From NCBI RefSeq assembly GCF_000381925.1, contig NZ_KB907307.1, positions 4,650,001 to 4,714,000 on the forward strand: a stretch of DNA of 64,000 nt, written 5' to 3'. The first letter of the stretch is position 1, and each line of letters starts with the position of its first letter. Made by a program: the position numbers and the translations under genes. Below the pieces are notes generated by a model. That model saw only the letters and a list, made by a program, of their open reading frames with translations, searched no databases and was not told where the DNA came from. The stretch comes from Nocardia sp. BMG111209. GTDB lineage: Bacteria > Actinomycetota > Actinomycetes > Mycobacteriales > Mycobacteriaceae. Positions 1 to 8,268 of this stretch are shown in pieces.

Positions 1-575
1 ACGACCATGTCGGCGTCGCCCATGACCACCATCTTCCAGGCGTTGGCGATCGCCTCCGAACCCGACGAACAGGCCGAGACCGGCGTGGAATACCCGGCCT
101 TGGCGCCGAGTTCGATGCCGACGGTCGCCGCCGGCCCGTTCGGCATGATCATCGGCACGGCCAGCGGCCGCACCCGGCGGTAGCCGCTCTTCTCCATCCG
201 GAGGTGAGCTTCGATGAAGACCTCGGCGCCACCGAGCCCGGTCCCGATCGATACGCCCAGCCGCTCCGGATCCACCTCCGGGCGACCGGCGTTGCTCCAC
301 ACCTCCCGCCCCAGGACCAGCGCCATCCGCTGCAGGTAGGAGTGCCTGCGGTACTCCTCGTTCGGCAGCAGCGTGTCGGGATTCACCTTGAGGTGCCCGC
401 CGATTCGCACCGGCAGACCGAACCTGTCCACGAAATCGTCCTCGAGGACGTCGATGCCGCTCTCTCCGTTGAGAAGGCCCTTCCACGTGGAGTCGACATC
501 GCCGGCGATCGACGTTGTTGCCGCGACACTGGTGACGACGACATCTGGATAGCTCATGGTGCTGGAAATCGTCAT
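1..575 (-). CDS. KasA/KasB-type beta-ketoacyl-ACP synthase, N-terminal part (runs off the window)
   Basis: Condensing enzyme of FAS-II that elongates meromycolate precursors in the cytoplasm by joining malonyl-ACP to acyl-ACP. The visible 191 residues contain [12 protein letters not shown] near the N-terminus, [21 protein letters not shown] and the nucleophile motif [10 protein letters not shown] (Cys near residue 169). All of these are very close to mycobacterial KasA/KasB and unlike FabF of other phyla. The catalytic His residues lie beyond the window edge. The ATG at 575 is chosen; an ATG at 557 is also in frame. The gene heads its own unit, divergent from desA1, rather than following acpM as kasA does in mycobacteria, so kasA and kasB cannot be told apart here. 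Family is certain, the paralogue is not. Confidence 0.9.
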   Translation of the reverse strand, partial: MTISSTMSYPDVVVTSVAATTSIAGDVDSTWKGLLNGESGIDVLEDDFVDRFGLPVRIGGHLKVNPDTLLPNEEYRRHSYLQRMALVLGREVWSNAGRPEVDPERLGVSIGTGLGGAEVFIEAHLRMEKSGYRRVRPLAVPMIMPNGPAATVGIELGAKAGYSTPVSACSSGSEAIANAWKMVVMGDADMV

Positions 576-875
576 ACTCGGCTCACTTTCGGTGGCAACA
601 CTGCGGCGAATACACACTGAAGGTGACGCCGAATCCGGCGAAAACGGTGGGAAGCGGACACCTCCACGCCGTCGCCCGGATCACCCGGGACACCTTCAAC
701 AGGAGCTTCATCCTCTTTATTGCGACGCGCCCCCGATCCTTACCGGGTTCGGCCGTGACCGGTCTACATTATCGTGGCGAAGCTTGCGGACCCAACCGCA
801 TGACACGCAGCAACTGGGTCGCTACGTCGAATGCATCAGCGTCGGCCGCCGATCCGAGCGAGGAAGGGGTGAATC
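576..875. promoter_or_regulatory. Divergent kas/desA1 intergenic region with candidate desA1 promoter
   Basis: 300 bp between the divergent mycolate genes with no convincing reading frame. A TACATT hexamer at about 771-776 is a reasonable -10 element for desA1, leaving a leader of roughly 90 bases. An AGGAAGGGG ribosome-binding site lies just before the GTG at 876. An ACCGG half-site recurs around 733-769 but I see no clean palindrome. Control by a FAS-II regulator is plausible but not shown. Confidence 0.4.
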
Positions 876-1880
876 GTGGCCAGGAATCTGACGCAGCTCG
901 AACTGCTGATCGAGATGGAAGCCGTGGCCGAGCAGAACGTGAACCGGCACCTGTCGATGGCGAAGGAATGGCATCCGCACGACTACGTGCCGTGGGACGA
1001 GGGCCGGAATTTCGCCGCGCTGGACGGAACCGATTGGGAGCCGGGACAATCCGGACTCAACGAGGTGGCCCGCGCGGCGATGATCACCAATCTGCTCACC
1101 GAGGACAATCTGCCCTCCTATCACCGCACCATCGCCGAGGGCTTCTCCCGCGACAGTGCCTGGGGCACCTGGGTGAATCGCTGGACCGCCGAGGAGAATC
1201 GGCACGGCATCGCGATCCGCGACTATCTCATGGTCACCCGCAGCGTCGATCCGGTGCAACTCGAGAACGCGCGCATGGTCCACATGACCAACGGCTACAG
1301 TCCGTACACGCTCGTGCGCGAGCAGGGCCGGCCCGATCTGCTGATGAATACCGGTCTGCTGCAATCGGTCACGTACGTCACCTTCCAGGAGCTGGCCACC
1401 CGGGTCAGCCACCGCAACACCGGCCGGGTGTGCGACGAGCCGAACGCCGACCGTCTGCTGCAGCGCATCGCCGCCGACGAGAACCTGCACATGATCTTCT
1501 ATCGCAACATCTGCGGCGCCGCACTGGATCTCGTGCCGAATCAGGCGATGCCGGTGGTCAAGGACATCATCATGCAGTTCCAGATGCCCGGCGCCGGTAT
1601 GCCGAACTGGCGGCGCAACGGTGTGCTGATGGCCAAGCACGGCATCTACGACCTGCGCCAGCATCTGGAGGAGGTGCTCTGGCCGGTGCTGCGGAAGTGG
1701 CAGGTGTTCGAGCGCAACGACTTCGGGCCTCGGGGCGAGGCGGCGCGGGAGGAGCTCGGCGAGTTCCTGGAGAACCTGAAGCGCGACTGCGAACGCTTCG
1801 AGGAACAGCGCGACCGCTCGCTGGCCCGGGAGGCCGCACGGCGGGAGAAGGCCGGCGATCTGGTGAGCAACCGGGCCTGA
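876..1880 (+). CDS. desA1: DesA1-type acyl-[ACP] desaturase
   Basis: Soluble diiron desaturase (334 aa; the mycobacterial protein is 338) that introduces a double bond into ACP-bound acyl chains, in mycolate producers probably the meromycolate chain. The two diiron half-motifs are complete: E76/H83 (TEDNLPSYH), EENRH at 106-110, E172 (FQEL) and DENLH at 201-205. WNPHDY-like (WHPHDYVPW), WVNRWTAEENRHG and SHRNTGRVC segments match DesA1 almost word for word, and DesA2 much less. The GTG start follows AGGAAGGGG. Divergent from the ketosynthase at 575, which supports a shared role in mycolic acid synthesis. Confidence 0.93.
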   Translation: MARNLTQLELLIEMEAVAEQNVNRHLSMAKEWHPHDYVPWDEGRNFAALDGTDWEPGQSGLNEVARAAMITNLLTEDNLPSYHRTIAEGFSRDSAWGTWVNRWTAEENRHGIAIRDYLMVTRSVDPVQLENARMVHMTNGYSPYTLVREQGRPDLLMNTGLLQSVTYVTFQELATRVSHRNTGRVCDEPNADRLLQRIAADENLHMIFYRNICGAALDLVPNQAMPVVKDIIMQFQMPGAGMPNWRRNGVLMAKHGIYDLRQHLEEVLWPVLRKWQVFERNDFGPRGEAAREELGEFLENLKRDCERFEEQRDRSLAREAARREKAGDLVSNRA

Positions 1881-1907
1881 GATATCCCGGCGCGCATCAT
1901 GATTCGA

Positions 1908-2663
1908 TCAGACGGCGAGTCCGACCGCCCCGCCGATGAGATAGGTGGTCGCCATCGCCAGCGCGCCGCCGACGAGTACCCGCATCGTCGCCCGCGCGAC
2001 CGGCGCCCGGCCCAGCCGCGCGCCGGTCGCGCCCGTCACGGCCAGCGCCGCCAGCACCGCCGCGACGGTGACCGGTAGCCGGATCGCCACCGGCGTCAGG
2101 ATCGCCAGCAGCGGCAGCAACGCGCCGAGGGTGAACGACAGCGCCGACGATCCCGCGGCCAGCCGGGGATCGGTGAGATCCGTGGGATCGATACCCAATT
2201 CGGCCTCGGCGTGCGCGGTGAAGGCGTCCTGCGCGGTGAGCTCCTCGGCCACCTTCCACGCGGTCGCCGGGCTGAGCCCCTTGCCCTCGTAGATGGCCGC
2301 GAGTTCGGCGAGTTCCAGTTCGGGCTGTTCGGCCAGTTCGCGCCGCTCGACGGCCAGCAGGGCCCGCTCGCTGTCGCGCTGGGTACTCACCGAGACGTAT
2401 TCGCCGAGCGCCATCGATACCGCGCCGGCCACCAGACCGGCGGCCCCCGCGGTCAGGATCGCGGTCTGATTCGTCGTCGCCGCAGCCACGCCCACCACGA
2501 TGCCCGCGACCGAGACGATGCCGTCGTTGGCGCCGAGCACGCCCGCGCGCAACCAATTCAGCCGACCGGACAATCCGTCGCCGTGCGGTTCCGGAACGGG
2601 CCGGGAATCCGGGAGCGGCGGCCTTCCGGTTTTTTCCACATCGGTTCGAACACTCGGCAGCAC
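1908..2663 (-). CDS. VIT1/CCC1-family iron/manganese transporter
   Basis: Integral membrane protein of the vacuolar-iron-transporter family, which in bacteria probably exports Fe(II) or Mn(II) or protects against excess. It has RAGVLGANDGIVSVAGIVVGV (first helix), GAVSMALGEYVSVSTQRDSE (end of second helix and start of the metal-binding loop), a Glu-rich cytoplasmic stretch (ELAEQPELELAELAAIYEGKG), then three C-terminal helices. About 251 aa from GTG 2663, chosen because TACCGT lies six bases upstream (leaderless pattern). A TTG at 2702 would add 13 residues. A partial iron-box (2720-2738) lies upstream, consistent with metal control. The gene is convergent with desA1. Confidence 0.85.
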   Translation of the reverse strand: MLPSVRTDVEKTGRPPLPDSRPVPEPHGDGLSGRLNWLRAGVLGANDGIVSVAGIVVGVAAATTNQTAILTAGAAGLVAGAVSMALGEYVSVSTQRDSERALLAVERRELAEQPELELAELAAIYEGKGLSPATAWKVAEELTAQDAFTAHAEAELGIDPTDLTDPRLAAGSSALSFTLGALLPLLAILTPVAIRLPVTVAAVLAALAVTGATGARLGRAPVARATMRVLVGGALAMATTYLIGGAVGLAV

Positions 2664-2719
2664 GCCGTCACGGTAACGTTTTCCGGCCGCCGCCACCAGC
2701 AAAGGAAGGCTTGCCGAAA

Positions 2720-2738
2720 TTAGGTAAGGCTGGGGAAA
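2720..2738 (-). promoter_or_regulatory. Possible IdeR/DtxR iron-box half-site
   Basis: TTAGGTAAGGCTGGGGAAA matches the consensus TTAGGTTAGGCTAACCTAA at 13 of 19 positions. The left half is nearly perfect (TTAGGT-AGGCT) and the right half is poor. It sits between the metal transporter (2663) and the divergent gene at 2862, where iron control of the transporter would make sense. The weak second half keeps confidence low. Confidence 0.3.
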
Positions 2739-2861
2739 ACATTGTCAGGCAAGGGTTTACAAACCCGATTTTCCGCCTTTCCCGCGCACCGGCGAGCGCG
2801 GCGACCGGAGTGTGGTTAGTCTGCGCACGGGCGGAGTCCCCGAACAGGAAGGTGTGGTCCA

Positions 2862-3278
2862 GTGAAGATCTCGGTACTCCTCGCCGACTCGGCGCAGGCC
2901 GGTGCGGACGGCAAGGTGCACGCGCTCGGCATCGGATGGTCGACCATCGGCACGCCGACGGCACCGATGTCGGTCATCGTGCTGTCGGATCTCGACGACG
3001 AGGATCGTGAGGAGCAGTACAGCTTCACGGTCACGCTGTGCGATCGGGACGGCGCCGCATACGAATTCGAGACCGAGACCGGCAAACACTCGCTCTCCCT
3101 GGACATCACGCTGCCGGCCCCGCCGCCCAACGGCGTGCCCGGCGCCCGCCGCCTGGCCGCGGTCGCCAACCTCGGACCCGGCCTGCTGCTGCCGCCGGCC
3201 AGCTACCACTGGGTCGCCGCGGTCGCCGGTTCGCAGCTGCGGGGCAGCACGATGTTCACGGTCGTCCCGCAGAACTGA
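2862..3278 (+). CDS. Conserved hypothetical beta-rich protein (DUF6941-like)
   Basis: A 138-residue cytoplasmic protein with no signal peptide or membrane segment. It opens MKISVLLADSAQ..GKVHALGIGW and alternates short strands, ending with an SYHW..VAGSQLRGSTMFTV segment. I associate this pattern with actinobacterial DUF6941 proteins of unknown function, from memory only. GTG start with AGGAAGG about nine bases upstream and a TAGTCT -10-like hexamer near 2817. It stands alone between a metal transporter and a zinc-finger gene, so context does not reveal a role. Confidence 0.7.
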   Translation: MKISVLLADSAQAGADGKVHALGIGWSTIGTPTAPMSVIVLSDLDDEDREEQYSFTVTLCDRDGAAYEFETETGKHSLSLDITLPAPPPNGVPGARRLAAVANLGPGLLLPPASYHWVAAVAGSQLRGSTMFTVVPQN

Positions 3279-3280
3279 AT

Positions 3281-3784
3281 TCAGCGCACCGCGGCGCGTG
3301 ACCGGTGCTCCGCCACGTGCACGCGGGTGGAGCACCGGGTCGAGCAGAAGCGCCGCCGCCCGTTGCGCGAGGTGTCGACGAAGACGAGGCGGCAGCCCGG
3401 CCGGGCGCACCGCCCGATCCGGCCGGGATCCTCGCAGAACAGGCTGGCCAGACCGGCGGCGGTGTAGGCCTTCACCCGCTCGTCCAGCGGCGCGTCCTCG
3501 AGCGCGTAGTGCAGATGCGGCGGCCGGCCGTCGTGCGTGGAAATGTAAGGGCGGCTGGTGGTTTCGGCCAGCAGCGCATTCAGCGGCCCGATCTCCGGCG
3601 CGGTGAAGATCGCGTCGAGGCGCTCGATCCAGCGGCGCAGGGCCGCCCGCTGCCGGTCGTCGAGGTCGGCCAGCGGGCGGTAGCCGAAATCGCCGAGCAG
3701 TGCGAGCGGGTCCGCGTCCGGGCCGGCGTTGACCAGCAGGGCGGCCAGTTCGGCGGCGGATCCTCCGTAAGGGTTGAGATGCAC
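3281..3784 (-). CDS. CGNR-type zinc-finger protein
   Basis: 167 residues. The N-terminal two thirds look like the stress-associated ABATE-type helical domain that precedes CGNR fingers (LNPYGG...LLGDFGYRPLADLDDRQRAALRR). The C-terminus carries four cysteines C126-C131 and C147-C151 with CSTRVHVAEHR in place of the usual CGNRxKVxxYR, so Zn binding is expected and the family name motif is divergent (G-N replaced by S-T). Members are thought to be transcription regulators. The GTG at 3784 has TGTAAT six bases upstream, a leaderless pattern. Only 26 bp separate it from the divergent zinc-ribbon gene at 3811. Confidence 0.8.
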   Translation of the reverse strand: MHLNPYGGSAAELAALLVNAGPDADPLALLGDFGYRPLADLDDRQRAALRRWIERLDAIFTAPEIGPLNALLAETTSRPYISTHDGRPPHLHYALEDAPLDERVKAYTAAGLASLFCEDPGRIGRCARPGCRLVFVDTSRNGRRRFCSTRCSTRVHVAEHRSRAAVR

Positions 3785-3810
3785 TGACCCATTACATCAG
3801 GGTGGAGGAC

Positions 3811-4017
3811 ATGATTTCCAGCTGTCCCGCCCCCATCCCCGAGCACGCGCCGCCGAGCTGCCCGTCCTGCGCCTGGCCCGCGCCCGCGGTCGTCTCGGCG
3901 CACGGCGCCGTGCGCTATCTGCGCTGCGTCTGCGGCCGGTGGCTGATCGAGCAGCACGGTGCGCTCGTCGCTGTCGCCGGTGGCAGCGCATTCGATACCG
4001 CCGCGCCGCACCGCTGA
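3811..4017 (+). CDS. Small putative zinc-ribbon protein
   Basis: 68 residues with two cysteine pairs, C17-P-S-C20 and C42-V-C44-G, the spacing of a zinc ribbon, and a W/L-rich centre. GGAGG lies just before the ATG at 3811; a GTG at 3802 is in frame. It is divergent from a second zinc-finger gene and 109 bp ahead of a membrane protein. No function is recognisable. Short length keeps confidence moderate, but the paired cysteines argue that it is real. Confidence 0.55.
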   Translation: MISSCPAPIPEHAPPSCPSCAWPAPAVVSAHGAVRYLRCVCGRWLIEQHGALVAVAGGSAFDTAAPHR

Positions 4018-4126
4018 TCCGCCGCGGGCCGAAACCCGCCATTACCGGCGGGTATTCGTGGCGCGGCCGGGCGGCCGGACGGACCGCTGCCTAGAATCTC
4101 TGGACCGGCAGGAAAGGGATCTCGGT

Positions 4127-4501
4127 ATGGAGACCGTCATCACGCAGGTCGCGGTCGAGGGCAAGCGGCTCATCGATGCGGCGTGGCTGGGCAGGATCAG
4201 CCGGGACGAGGCGGTGCACATGTTCGTCCAGTTCGGCGACGGGATGATCCAGCCGGAGACCGCCGGGGACATCATCGACGACGGATTGGCCTGGCTGGAC
4301 GCGCATTCCGCGCGACTGCGGCTGCTCGGCTGGTGCACGATGCTCGAGCTGCCGCTGTTCGGGGCGCTGGTGCTGCTGAGCGTCCGCGCGGGCGAATACG
4401 CCGCGGCCGGCGTGGCCCTGCTGCTGCTGGCGGCTCTGCAATACGTCCACCGGCGCTTCACGCCACACCCGACCCCGATCCTGCGCCGAGCCCGGCGCTG
4501 A
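4127..4501 (+). CDS. Small two-helix membrane protein, unknown function
   Basis: 124 residues from the ATG at 4127, which has GGAAAGGGA upstream; earlier in-frame starts lack this. An N-terminal soluble helical part (VEGKRLIDAAWLGRISRDEAVHMF) is followed by two closely spaced hydrophobic segments (LLGWCTMLELPLFGALVLLSV and AAAGVALLLLAALQYV) and a basic tail (RRARR). It looks like a small membrane-anchored regulator or adaptor, but I do not recognise the family. Its 3' end runs 44 bp into the convergent ogt gene. Confidence 0.6.
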   Translation: METVITQVAVEGKRLIDAAWLGRISRDEAVHMFVQFGDGMIQPETAGDIIDDGLAWLDAHSARLRLLGWCTMLELPLFGALVLLSVRAGEYAAAGVALLLLAALQYVHRRFTPHPTPILRRARR

Positions 4502-5006
4502 GCAGCGAATCCGCCGCCACGAGGCGGCCCGCACCCTCCAGGGCCAGCAGTTGCCGTTTGCGTTCCAGGCCGCCGGCATACCCGTGCAGCGATCCGTCGC
4601 GGCCGATCACGCGGTGGCACGGCCGGACGATCATCAGCGGATTGGCGCCGTTCGCCGTGCCGACGGCCCGGACCGAGCGCGGCGCGCCGATCCGATCGGC
4701 GATATCGCTGTAGGTGACCGTGGTGCCGTAGGGGATCGCGTCGAGGGCCTGCCACACCCGATGCTGAAAAGCGGTGCCGGACACCGCGAATTCGAGATCG
4801 AACTCCTGCCGAACGCCTGCGAGGTACTCCGACAGTTGCGTGACGACGGGAGCGAACGCGTCCGCGTCCGGAGTCCACTGCGGCGAGACGGCCGTGCGCC
4901 GGCCGCCGGCCATGGCGATCGCGCTCACCGCTGCCCCGGCCGAGGTCCGCTCCCCGACCAGCAACAGTTCACACAGGGGGCTCTGCCACGTCGTGTAGAT
5001 GGTCAT
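4458..5006 (-). CDS. ogt: Methylated-DNA--[protein]-cysteine S-methyltransferase (Ogt)
   Basis: Suicide DNA-repair enzyme that transfers methyl from O6-methylguanine to its own cysteine. 182 aa from the ATG at 5006 (MTIYTTWQSPLCELLL). It has the active-site motif IVRPCHRVIG with Cys130, the recognition helix region FQHRVWQALDAIPYGTTVTYSDIA, and GYAGGLERKRQLLALE after it. A longer upstream extension is in frame but lacks any conserved segment. The last 15 residues (about SAGLGAGSGSGVA) form a low-complexity tail overlapping the convergent membrane gene. Confidence 0.93.
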   Translation of the reverse strand: MTIYTTWQSPLCELLLVGERTSAGAAVSAIAMAGGRRTAVSPQWTPDADAFAPVVTQLSEYLAGVRQEFDLEFAVSGTAFQHRVWQALDAIPYGTTVTYSDIADRIGAPRSVRAVGTANGANPLMIVRPCHRVIGRDGSLHGYAGGLERKRQLLALEGAGRLVAADSLLSAGLGAGSGSGVA

Positions 5007-5219
5007 GCAGCCATGCTGCCGGACCGCCGCGCGCTCAGCTGGCGGGAATCCGCCGTGAAGACGGGCCGGCCGCACCGCGGGGACCTGCGACGATCGGCCG
5101 CGGGACGCCGATTTCCCCCGTGGTGCGACGATTTCTCCCGGCGCACCGATCATTTCGCGCGCGGCACGCCGTCCTACCGGTAGGCACCCGCCCTGCCCTC
5201 CGACCGGAAGTCAGCCACC

Positions 5220-5759
5220 ATGCGAACCTTGTGCGCCGCGGCGTTTCTCAGTTTCGACGGCGTCGCCGAGTCCCCCGGCGACTGGATGCGGCCCTACCTG
5301 ACCCCCGCGATCGACGAGGAGATGCTCGACCTGCTCGACGAGGCCGACGGATTCCTCTTCGGCCGCAACACCTTCCAGGAGATGGCCGGTACCTGGCAGC
5401 AGCGCACCGGGCCGATGGCCGACCTCTACAACACCACCCCGAAGTACGTGGTGTCGAATACGCTGCGGCAGCCGTCGTGGCGGCATTCGCAGGTGCTCGC
5501 CGATCCGGTGACCGACCGGGTGCGCGAGTTGAAGGCCGCGGGCGACGGACTGCTGCTCGTGATCGGCAGCCCGGAACTGGTCCGGCGGCTCACCGCGGCC
5601 GACCAGATCGACGAATACCGCTTCCTGCTGGCACCGCTGATCCTGGGCAAGGGTAAGCGGCTGTTCCCGGACGGCATCCACCTGCCGCTGACGCTGATCG
5701 ACGCCAAGATCTACGAATCCGGCGTCACCCAGTTGCGCTACACGCCGACCCGTTCCTGA
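5220..5759 (+). CDS. RibD C-terminal / dihydrofolate-reductase-like protein
   Basis: 179 residues of the RibD_C fold, a NADPH-dependent reductase family that includes YwjB/YyaP-type proteins of unknown substrate. Visible are FLSFDGVAESPGDW at the N-terminus, DGFLFGRNTFQEMAGTW, LLLVIGSPELVRRL (nucleotide-binding GSxxL) and DEYRFLLAPLILGKGKRLF. Length is normal. Its last 22 bp overlap the convergent monooxygenase gene. Often annotated as dihydrofolate reductase family, but folate activity should not be assumed. Confidence 0.88.
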   Translation: MRTLCAAAFLSFDGVAESPGDWMRPYLTPAIDEEMLDLLDEADGFLFGRNTFQEMAGTWQQRTGPMADLYNTTPKYVVSNTLRQPSWRHSQVLADPVTDRVRELKAAGDGLLLVIGSPELVRRLTAADQIDEYRFLLAPLILGKGKRLFPDGIHLPLTLIDAKIYESGVTQLRYTPTRS

Positions 5760-7195
5760 TCGCGGACCGGCTTCAGCGTCCGACCCATCCGGGTGCGCAG
5801 CGTGGTCGCCGCGTCCAGCAGATAGTTCTGCCGCACCCGCCACGGCCGCCGATCGCCCTGGCGCGGGAATTCCCCGATCGAGCGCTGGATGTAGCCGGAG
5901 CTCAGATCCAGCAGTGGATGCTCACCCAGCGGCCCGTCCGGTTCCGGCACCACGGCCCGGTAGCCGCGGCGGTCGGCGAAGGCCAGTACCCGGCACACCA
6001 GTCGCGAGGTGAGGTCGGCGCGCAGCGTCCAGGACGAATTGGTGTAACCGATGCAGACCGCGAAGTTGGGGATGCCGGTGAGCATCGCGCCCTGCCAGAC
6101 GTAATGGTCCGGCAGCCGCACCGGCGCGCCGTCCACCGACAGCGTGATGCCGCCGAAGGCCAGCAGCCGCAAGCCGGTCGCGGACACCACCACATCGGCG
6201 GGCAGGGTCCGGCCCGAGGCCAGGCGGATACCCTCCGGCACGAACCGGTCGATCTGATCGGTGACCACCTCGGCCCGGTCCCGCTTCAGCGCCTTGAAGA
6301 AATCGGCGTCCGGCACCGCGCACAACCGCTGATCCCATACCCCGTAGGTGGGGGTGAAATGCTCGGCGACCAGCCGTTCGTCCTTCAGGATGCGGGTGGC
6401 CAGGCCGGTCAGCAGCCGGCGCGCCGATTCCGGGCGGCGCCGGCAGTACTGGTAGAAGCCGACGTTGAACAGGATGTTCTTGGTGCGGATCAGGCGGTGG
6501 GCCGGTCCGGCCGGCAACAGCGCGCGGATCCGGTCGGCGTACTTGTCGCGGCCGGGCACCGGCGAGATCCAGGTGGGGGTGCGCTGCAACATGGTGACCC
6601 GGCCGGCCGTCTCCGCCATCGCCGGCACCAGGGTGACGGCGGTGGCGCCGCTGCCGATCACCACGACCCGCGCACCCGTGTAGTCCAGGTCCGCGGGCCA
6701 GAACTGCGGATGGACCAGCGTCCCGGCGAAGTCCTCGACGCCGGGGAACTGCGGGGCGTGCGGCTGTTCGTAGTCGTAGTAGCCCGCGCAGCAGTAGAGG
6801 AAGCCACAGGTGAGGGTCTCGGTCCGGCCGTCGCGGGCCAGGGTCAGCGTCCAGCGGGCCGCCGCGCCGTCCCAGTCGGCGGCGATCACCTTGACGCCGT
6901 AGCGGATTCGCCGATCGATATCGAACTGCGCGGCGGTCTCGGTGAGATATTCGAGGATCGCGGCGCCGTCGGCGATCGACTTCGCCGCCCGCCACGGCTT
7001 GAACGGATATCCGAGGGTGAACATGTCGGAATCCGACCGCACGCCGGGATAGCGGAACAGGTCCCAGGTGCCGCCGAGTGTGTCGCGGGCCTCCAGCACG
7101 GCGTAACTCTTACCGGGCAGTTCGGTCTGCAGCCGGTAGGCGGCACCGATCCCGGACAGGCCGGCCCCCACGATCACGACGTCGAGATGTTCCAT
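5738..7195 (-). CDS. EthA/MymA-type FAD monooxygenase (Baeyer-Villiger family)
   Basis: 485-residue flavoprotein that uses NADPH and O2 to oxidise ketones or sulfur compounds. It carries the FAD Rossmann motif VVIVGAGLSGIG at the N-terminus, GGTWDLFRYPGVRSDSDM, the Baeyer-Villiger fingerprint FAGTLVHPQFWP, the NADPH motif VVIGSGATAVTL and ATGLRLL near residue 330. Similarity to mycobacterial EthA (489 aa) and MymA is strong over the whole length; I cannot choose between them. No TetR (EthR) gene is adjacent, unlike ethA-ethR. CAGACT six bases before the ATG suggests a leaderless mRNA. Overlaps the 3' end of the convergent RibD-like gene. Confidence 0.92.
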   Translation of the reverse strand: MEHLDVVIVGAGLSGIGAAYRLQTELPGKSYAVLEARDTLGGTWDLFRYPGVRSDSDMFTLGYPFKPWRAAKSIADGAAILEYLTETAAQFDIDRRIRYGVKVIAADWDGAAARWTLTLARDGRTETLTCGFLYCCAGYYDYEQPHAPQFPGVEDFAGTLVHPQFWPADLDYTGARVVVIGSGATAVTLVPAMAETAGRVTMLQRTPTWISPVPGRDKYADRIRALLPAGPAHRLIRTKNILFNVGFYQYCRRRPESARRLLTGLATRILKDERLVAEHFTPTYGVWDQRLCAVPDADFFKALKRDRAEVVTDQIDRFVPEGIRLASGRTLPADVVVSATGLRLLAFGGITLSVDGAPVRLPDHYVWQGAMLTGIPNFAVCIGYTNSSWTLRADLTSRLVCRVLAFADRRGYRAVVPEPDGPLGEHPLLDLSSGYIQRSIGEFPRQGDRRPWRVRQNYLLDAATTLRTRMGRTLKPVRDQERVGV

Positions 7196-7229
7196 ACTCC
7201 CAGTCTGGCCAATGTCGCGGGGTCCGGCA

Positions 7230-7700
7230 TCAGTGGGTGGCGGCCGGGTCCCAGCGGTTGGCGGTGAGGGTGAATCCGGTCAGGGGCAGCATGCCCTCGT
7301 AGAGCCGCCGATATCCGGTGTGGGCGATCCACCAGCGGCCGTCCTCGCGCCGGTAGCGGTCCTCGTAGTAGGCGGCGCCGCGGATGGCCACGCCGTGCTC
7401 GGGCACGATCACCGTGTCCTCCAGGCACCAGCTGCCGGTGGCGGTGTCGCCGGCGATCTCGATGATCGGATGACTGCACACGTGCACGGTGATGATGTTG
7501 GCGTCCAGCGCGGTGCGCATATAGCCGACGATCTCGTCGCGGCCGGTGAAGTGCAGCGGCTGCCCGCCCGACGGCGAACCGTAGCGCCCGACCGCGTCGG
7601 CGGCGAGCGTATCGCCGAACTCGTCCCAGTTCTTCAGGTCCAGCGCGCGCAGATAGCGGTACTTGAGCGTACGGATCTGCTCCAAGGCAACGAGATCCAT
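7230..7700 (-). CDS. SnoaL/NTF2-like protein
   Basis: 156 residues with the cone-shaped SnoaL-like fold seen in polyketide cyclases and bile-acid dehydratases: LEQIRTLKYRYLRALDLKNWDEFGDTLAADAVGRY, then GRDEIVGYMRTAL, TVHVCSHPIIEI..TATGSWCLEDTVIV and a closing YRREDGRWWIAHTGYRRLYE. Substrate unknown. The ATG at 7700 is preferred because GAGGAGG lies eight bases upstream; the earlier GTG at 7709 overlaps that site. It is transcribed 34 bp upstream of the monooxygenase gene, so the two may be co-transcribed and act on related substrates (inference). Confidence 0.83.
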   Translation of the reverse strand: MDLVALEQIRTLKYRYLRALDLKNWDEFGDTLAADAVGRYGSPSGGQPLHFTGRDEIVGYMRTALDANIITVHVCSHPIIEIAGDTATGSWCLEDTVIVPEHGVAIRGAAYYEDRYRREDGRWWIAHTGYRRLYEGMLPLTGFTLTANRWDPAATH

Positions 7701-7772
7701 GGTCGGCACCTCCTCGTATCGGCCCAGCCACAGATTAGAACACGTTTCTGTTTTATGGTCCGGATTCGAGCG

Positions 7773-8216
7773 TCAGGGCCGAGCGCCGTTCGCCGGACGC
7801 GGCGCACCGGCCGCGCCGACCAGTTCGATACCGGTGACGACATCGGGGCGCATCCGCAGGATCCGGTGCCGCGCGCCGGGCAGCCACGGATCGGTCAGCC
7901 GTTCGTACCGGGCCGCCGCCTCGTCGTCGCCGATCACCACGACCGGGCCGGTGAGAATCACGCACCAGCCCAGCTGGGTCTCGTGGTCGATGGTGTCGGC
8001 CTCGTAGGCGACCACCTGCCGGTCGGGATAGTGCGGGCCGCCGCCGTGGGCGGCGTAGATGATCAGATCGTCGCCCTCCACGAGATGGTTGGCGGGACGG
8101 ATCATCGGCACGGAATGCCGGTTGACGACCAGCCGGCCGAAGCGCACCGTGGCGAGCAGTCGCAGCGAGTCCCCGTCCGTCAGTTCGCGCAACTCTCGCT
8201 CACGGTGGACCGCCAT
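7773..8216 (-). CDS. Pyridoxamine 5'-phosphate oxidase-like flavin-binding protein
   Basis: 147 residues with a split-barrel flavin-binding fold: ELRELTDGDSLRLLATVRFGRLVVNRHSVPMIRPANHLVEGDDLIIYAA, then VAYEADTIDHETQLGWCVILTGPVVVI. In mycolate producers such proteins bind FMN, F420 or heme and act as small reductases; the exact cofactor cannot be read here. GATAAT lies five bases before the ATG at 8216, so the message is probably leaderless. It stands alone between SnoaL and GNAT genes on the same strand. Confidence 0.85.
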   Translation of the reverse strand: MAVHRERELRELTDGDSLRLLATVRFGRLVVNRHSVPMIRPANHLVEGDDLIIYAAHGGGPHYPDRQVVAYEADTIDHETQLGWCVILTGPVVVIGDDEAAARYERLTDPWLPGARHRILRMRPDVVTGIELVGAAGAPRPANGARP

Positions 8217-8268
8217 ACCCCATTATCCGGCTCCGGACGGCCACGGGGGGCGCGTTGTGATTTCCCTC

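Noticed and set aside
5170..5180. CTACCGGTAG palindrome upstream of the RibD-like gene as another fatty-acid operator
   Set aside because: It lacks the four-base spacer found in the sites before fadE and fadD and there is no lipid gene here.
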